Part shown: positions 5,567 to 7,142 of the stretch, one piece after another
How the letters are laid out: the number at the start of each line of letters is the position of its first letter
Position numbering within the stretch: position 1 is the first letter of the stretch
Origin: Thermofilum sp.
GTDB lineage: Archaea; Thermoproteota; Thermoprotei; Thermofilales; Thermofilaceae
Length of the DNA: 7,142 bases
Direction of reading: 5' to 3'
Assembly: GCA_020832965.1 (NCBI GenBank)
Contig: JAJHRM010000127.1
Span: forward strand, 1-7,142
Program-made: the position numbers and the translations under genes
Notes under the pieces: model-generated
The model's database searches: none
Told to the model about the DNA's origin: nothing
The model's input: the letters and a program-made list of their open reading frames with translations, nothing else

Positions 5567-6345
5567 ATTGAGAGGAAGTACAGCCCGACGAAGGGTATTC
5601 CCAGCGCTAGGTCGCTGAAGGGGGTGGGGTCGGGGGTTATGAGCGCCAGGAACACGTAACCCGCGAAGACGATGTACCTCCAGTTCTTATTCAGCGTCTC
5701 GTAGGTCACGATGCCCATCTTGTTGAGCACCAGGATCGCCAGGGGGAACATGAAGAAGACCCCTGTCGAGAGCGAGCCCAGGAGGATGTCTTCGTAGAAG
5801 TCCAGGATCGAGAAGTAGAGGCTCGCGCCGCCGAGCGTGGCGAGCCACACCGCGACGGTGAACACGATCGGCATCACCACGAAGTAGCCGTACAGCACGC
5901 CCATGATGAACAGCGAGAGGGCTAGGGCCATGTACCTCCTGACCACCTCCCTCTCGTGCCTGTAGAGCCCCGGCTCCACGAACCTGTAGATCTCTAAGGT
6001 TATGACGGGGCTTAGGACGGTGACTGAGAGGAGGGTTGCCAGCAGAAGCGCTGCCGTGAGGGAGTCGAACCACCCGTGCGCTATGAGGACGACGGAGCTG
6101 TTCAAGCCGAACAGCAGGGCGAAGGGCTTGCTGAACAGGTTGTGGTGGTAGTCCAGCATGTAGTGGTTTGTCGCGTTCATCAGCGCGAAGGTCAAGGGGT
6201 AGTACGCGCGCGGGAGCAGCCAGGGCGCCGGGAGGACGATCACCAGGGCGAGGAAAGATATGATGTAGATGAGAATCCTCCTAATGGTTTCTAGCAGGTC
6301 GGTGACGTGCTCGAGCAGCGGCTTCTCAGGGAGCGCCTCGCCCAT
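5521..6345 (-). CDS. tatC: Sec-independent protein translocase TatC
   Basis: The 274-aa TatC core of the twin-arginine translocase, which binds the RR signal peptide and, with TatA-type proteins, exports folded proteins across the membrane. The family pattern is clear: an amphipathic N-terminus with DLLETIRR (16-23, E19 matching the conserved Glu of the cytoplasmic start), RFVEPGLYRHERE (121-133) whose F122 and E131 match the E. coli signal-peptide-binding F94 and E103, YGYFVVMPIVF (152-162), NKMGIVTYETLNKNWRYIVF (208-227) and LITPDPTPFSDLALGIP (235-251). Six hydrophobic membrane segments lie at about 22-42, 93-117, 136-168, 189-208, 223-238 and 246-263. The outer loop at about 43-90 is long. 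E. coli E170 corresponds to M199 here. No tatA is present in the window. ATG at 6345 has a G-rich stretch just upstream and a TATA-like box about 59 nt upstream. Length and motifs are normal and the gene appears intact. Confidence 0.95.
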   Translation of the reverse strand: MGEALPEKPLLEHVTDLLETIRRILIYIISFLALVIVLPAPWLLPRAYYPLTFALMNATNHYMLDYHHNLFSKPFALLFGLNSSVVLIAHGWFDSLTAALLLATLLSVTVLSPVITLEIYRFVEPGLYRHEREVVRRYMALALSLFIMGVLYGYFVVMPIVFTVAVWLATLGGASLYFSILDFYEDILLGSLSTGVFFMFPLAILVLNKMGIVTYETLNKNWRYIVFAGYVFLALITPDPTPFSDLALGIPFVGLYFLSMWLVKRSEEKQKQRR

Positions 6346-6399
6346 AGACCGCCCCGGGTTTACCCGCGCTTCTGCAGGCGAGGAAGCTACGCAAGCATG

Positions 6400-6408
6400 T
6401 ATTAAAAG
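6400..6408 (-). promoter_or_regulatory. TATA-like box upstream of tatC
   Basis: The - strand reads CTTTTAATA, preceded by CCAG as a possible upstream TFB element. It is about 59 nt before the tatC ATG at 6345, predicting a leader of about 30 nt that carries GGGGCGG near the start codon. Confidence 0.45.
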
Positions 6409-6457
6409 CTGGCGCGCGCCTGAGACTCGAGGGCGGCTGGTACTTAAAGCCGGGACC

Positions 6458-6469
6458 CAGCTCGAGCTG
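6458..6469. promoter_or_regulatory. Perfect 12-bp palindrome in the tatC-HEPN gap
   Basis: CAGCTCGAGCTG is a perfect palindrome nested with a second inverted pair, CCAGCT (6457-6462) and AGCTGG (6473-6478). It lies about 45 nt upstream of the proposed HEPN TATA box. It could bind a dimeric regulator, but GC-rich palindromes of this size occur by chance and there is no second copy in the window. Confidence 0.2.
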
Positions 6470-6510
6470 AGAAGCTGGCGGGAACAGAGGGTGGCGGCGA
6501 GGAAGCGTCA

Positions 6511-6520
6511 TCTTTACTAC
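6511..6520 (+). promoter_or_regulatory. Weak TATA-like box of the HEPN gene
   Basis: TCTTTACTAC is centred about 28 nt before the ATG at 6544, the spacing expected for a leaderless archaeal mRNA. No Shine-Dalgarno precedes that ATG (the sequence is CCACCCCTGCTG), which favours leaderless translation. The box departs from consensus. Confidence 0.35.
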
Positions 6521-6543
6521 ACGGCTCGCCTCCACCCCTGCTG

Positions 6544-6960
6544 ATGGGCGAGGACTTCGTGAAGGCTAGGCTCGGCGACGCCTGGCGCTTCCTCGAGGCT
6601 GCTAAGAAGGAGTTCTCCGAGTCGAGGGGGGACCCGGTCAGGGTCAGGGACGCTGCCGAGAAGGCCTGGAACGCGGTCGTCCAGGCGACGGACGCCCTCG
6701 TGTACGCGCTCACAGGTGCTAGGCCCATGAGCCACTACGAGAGGAGGGCTGCCCTGAGGGACCTCGAGAGGAGGTTCGAGGGGGTGAGGAGGCTGGGGCT
6801 GAGGGACAGGTACATGGCGAGGTACAAGGTCCTCCACGGGGAGACCTTCTACGAGGGTGTCATCGACCTGAAGGAGGTCGAGGTGGAGCTGGAGAAAGCG
6901 GAGGAGTACGTGAGGGACGTCGAGCTGCTGCTAAAGGGAGCTGGTGAAAGCACCACGTAG
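6544..6960 (+). CDS. HEPN-domain protein, PaREP1-like
   Basis: A 138-aa all-helical protein matching the archaeal HEPN/PaREP1 group, common and multicopy in Thermoproteales and of mostly unknown function; HEPN domains are often RNases in toxin-antitoxin and defence systems. Helix 1-2 carries RDAAEKAWNAVVQATDALVY (35-54), the typical alternating Ala/aromatic core. GARPMSHYERR (58-68) holds the conserved SH turn. ARYKVLHGETFYEG (92-105) contains R93 and H98, an RX4H that fits the HEPN catalytic motif, within the PaREP1-type LHxxFYEG segment. The last helix (110-131) is charged and amphipathic. ATG at 6544 fits a TATA-like box 28 nt upstream. No nucleotidyltransferase (MNT) partner is adjacent. 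A truncated relative lies on the other side of tatC. Family assignment is good; nuclease activity is inferred from the motif. Confidence 0.75.
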   Translation: MGEDFVKARLGDAWRFLEAAKKEFSESRGDPVRVRDAAEKAWNAVVQATDALVYALTGARPMSHYERRAALRDLERRFEGVRRLGLRDRYMARYKVLHGETFYEGVIDLKEVEVELEKAEEYVRDVELLLKGAGESTT

Positions 6961-7007
6961 CCACGCCTGCTACCGCGCGCCGAGCGCCGCGCGCACGCTG
7001 CACGCAG

Positions 7008-7020
7008 ACCCCTGGGGGGT
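7008..7020. terminator. Short GC hairpin between convergent genes
   Basis: ACCCC and GGGGT form a 5-bp stem around a 3-nt loop, in the 70-bp gap between the + strand HEPN stop and the - strand gene that ends at 7031. GCGCGC repeats at 6975-6980 and 6989-6994 can pair as well. There is no T-run, so a terminator role is uncertain. Confidence 0.2.
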
Positions 7021-7030
7021 GCGCCAGCTG

Positions 7031-7142
7031 TCAGCTTCTCAGAGCCAAGAGGGCAGCGGCGGAGGTCAGAAACGTGAGGAAGACGCCCTCAGCGAGCTTC
7101 ACCCAGAGCAGTAGCGCCGTCAGCCACGACGGCCCGATCCCT
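7031..7142 (-). CDS. C-terminal end of an unidentified membrane protein (partial)
   Basis: The - strand frame is open from the window edge and ends with TGA at 7031-7033, giving 36 residues. They are strongly hydrophobic: WLTALLLWVKLAEGVFLTF and then LTSAAALLALRS, consistent with one transmembrane helix, or two short ones around the Lys/Glu, and a short basic tail. Codons end mostly in G or C as in nearby genes. Too little is visible to name a family. The gene converges on the HEPN gene and continues beyond the window. Confidence 0.55.
   Translation of the reverse strand, partial: GIGPSWLTALLLWVKLAEGVFLTFLTSAAALLALRS

Larger units (their letters stand above)
6346..6543. other. Divergent promoter region between tatC and the HEPN gene
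   Basis: This 198-bp gap separates two outward-reading genes and holds a TATA-like box for each plus short palindromes (GGCGCGCGCC near 6412-6421 and CAGCTCGAGCTG at 6458-6469). No convincing coding frame or RNA gene is seen. CTTAAAG at 6443-6449 is another possible TATA element but would give the HEPN gene a leader of about 75 nt. Confidence 0.5.

Noticed and set aside
4912..5571. 219-aa open frame on the + strand through the debris region
   Set aside because: Only the middle part (about 5140-5215) reads as real protein, the end of the HAD remnant. The rest is arginine/proline/leucine-rich frame-shadow of the other HAD frame, the antisense of the HEPN fragment and the antisense of the tatC end.
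5687..6073. 128-aa - strand open frame inside tatC
   Set aside because: Arg/Gly/His-rich translation lying wholly within the well-supported tatC frame; a shadow typical of GC-rich DNA.
6326..6837. Several 69-106-aa - strand frames across the tatC-HEPN gap and HEPN gene
   Set aside because: Compositionally unlike proteins, overlapping the HEPN gene antisense or non-coding promoter DNA, with no motifs or start signals.
1..7142. CRISPR array, tRNA, rRNA or insertion-sequence ends
   Set aside because: No regularly spaced repeats, no cloverleaf-like sequence with a GTTCRANNC box, no transposase motifs and no terminal inverted repeats with target duplications were seen by eye on either strand.

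Overview
The window looks like chromosomal DNA of a hyperthermophilic archaeon, most likely a Thermofilum/Thermoproteales-type member of the Thermoproteota. The reasons are AT-rich TATA-like boxes about 25-29 nt upstream of several start codons with no Shine-Dalgarno (leaderless genes), a PaREP1-like HEPN protein (a family known mainly from that group), AGG/AGA-rich arginine usage and a high-GC core. The lineage is an inference; no rRNA or other marker gene is present.

Region 1 (about 1-4800) is an accessory block of four genes that looks like a surface-glycan or lipid-glycan decoration cassette. On the + strand is a 613-aa ATP-grasp ligase fused to a HAD-type domain. Converging on it from the - strand are a GNAT/FemAB-type acyl- or aminoacyl-transferase, a polysaccharide-deacetylase-fold protein and a family 2 glycosyltransferase. 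Three of the four have altered residues at expected catalytic or metal positions. All four genes switch internally between GC-rich (about 60%) and AT-rich (about 25-30%) stretches, a strong mosaic pattern.

Region 2 (about 4899-5520) is gene debris. A + strand HAD-like phosphatase remnant, broken by frameshifts, abuts tail-to-tail the truncated N-terminal half of a - strand HEPN/PaREP1-like gene. Both lost their 3' ends at the same junction near 5215, as expected from a deletion across two convergent genes. A doubtful 41-aa reading frame sits between this debris and tatC.

Region 3 (about 5441-7142) is GC-rich and mostly ordinary: tatC (twin-arginine translocase core) on the - strand, a divergent intact HEPN/PaREP1-like protein carrying an RX4H motif, and the hydrophobic C-terminal end of an unidentified membrane protein that runs off the right edge on the - strand.

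The most interesting material is the four-gene cassette, especially the ATP-grasp-HAD fusion with Asn in place of the HAD nucleophile, together with the sharp within-gene composition switches. No tRNA, rRNA, CRISPR array, transposase or insertion-sequence ends were seen.
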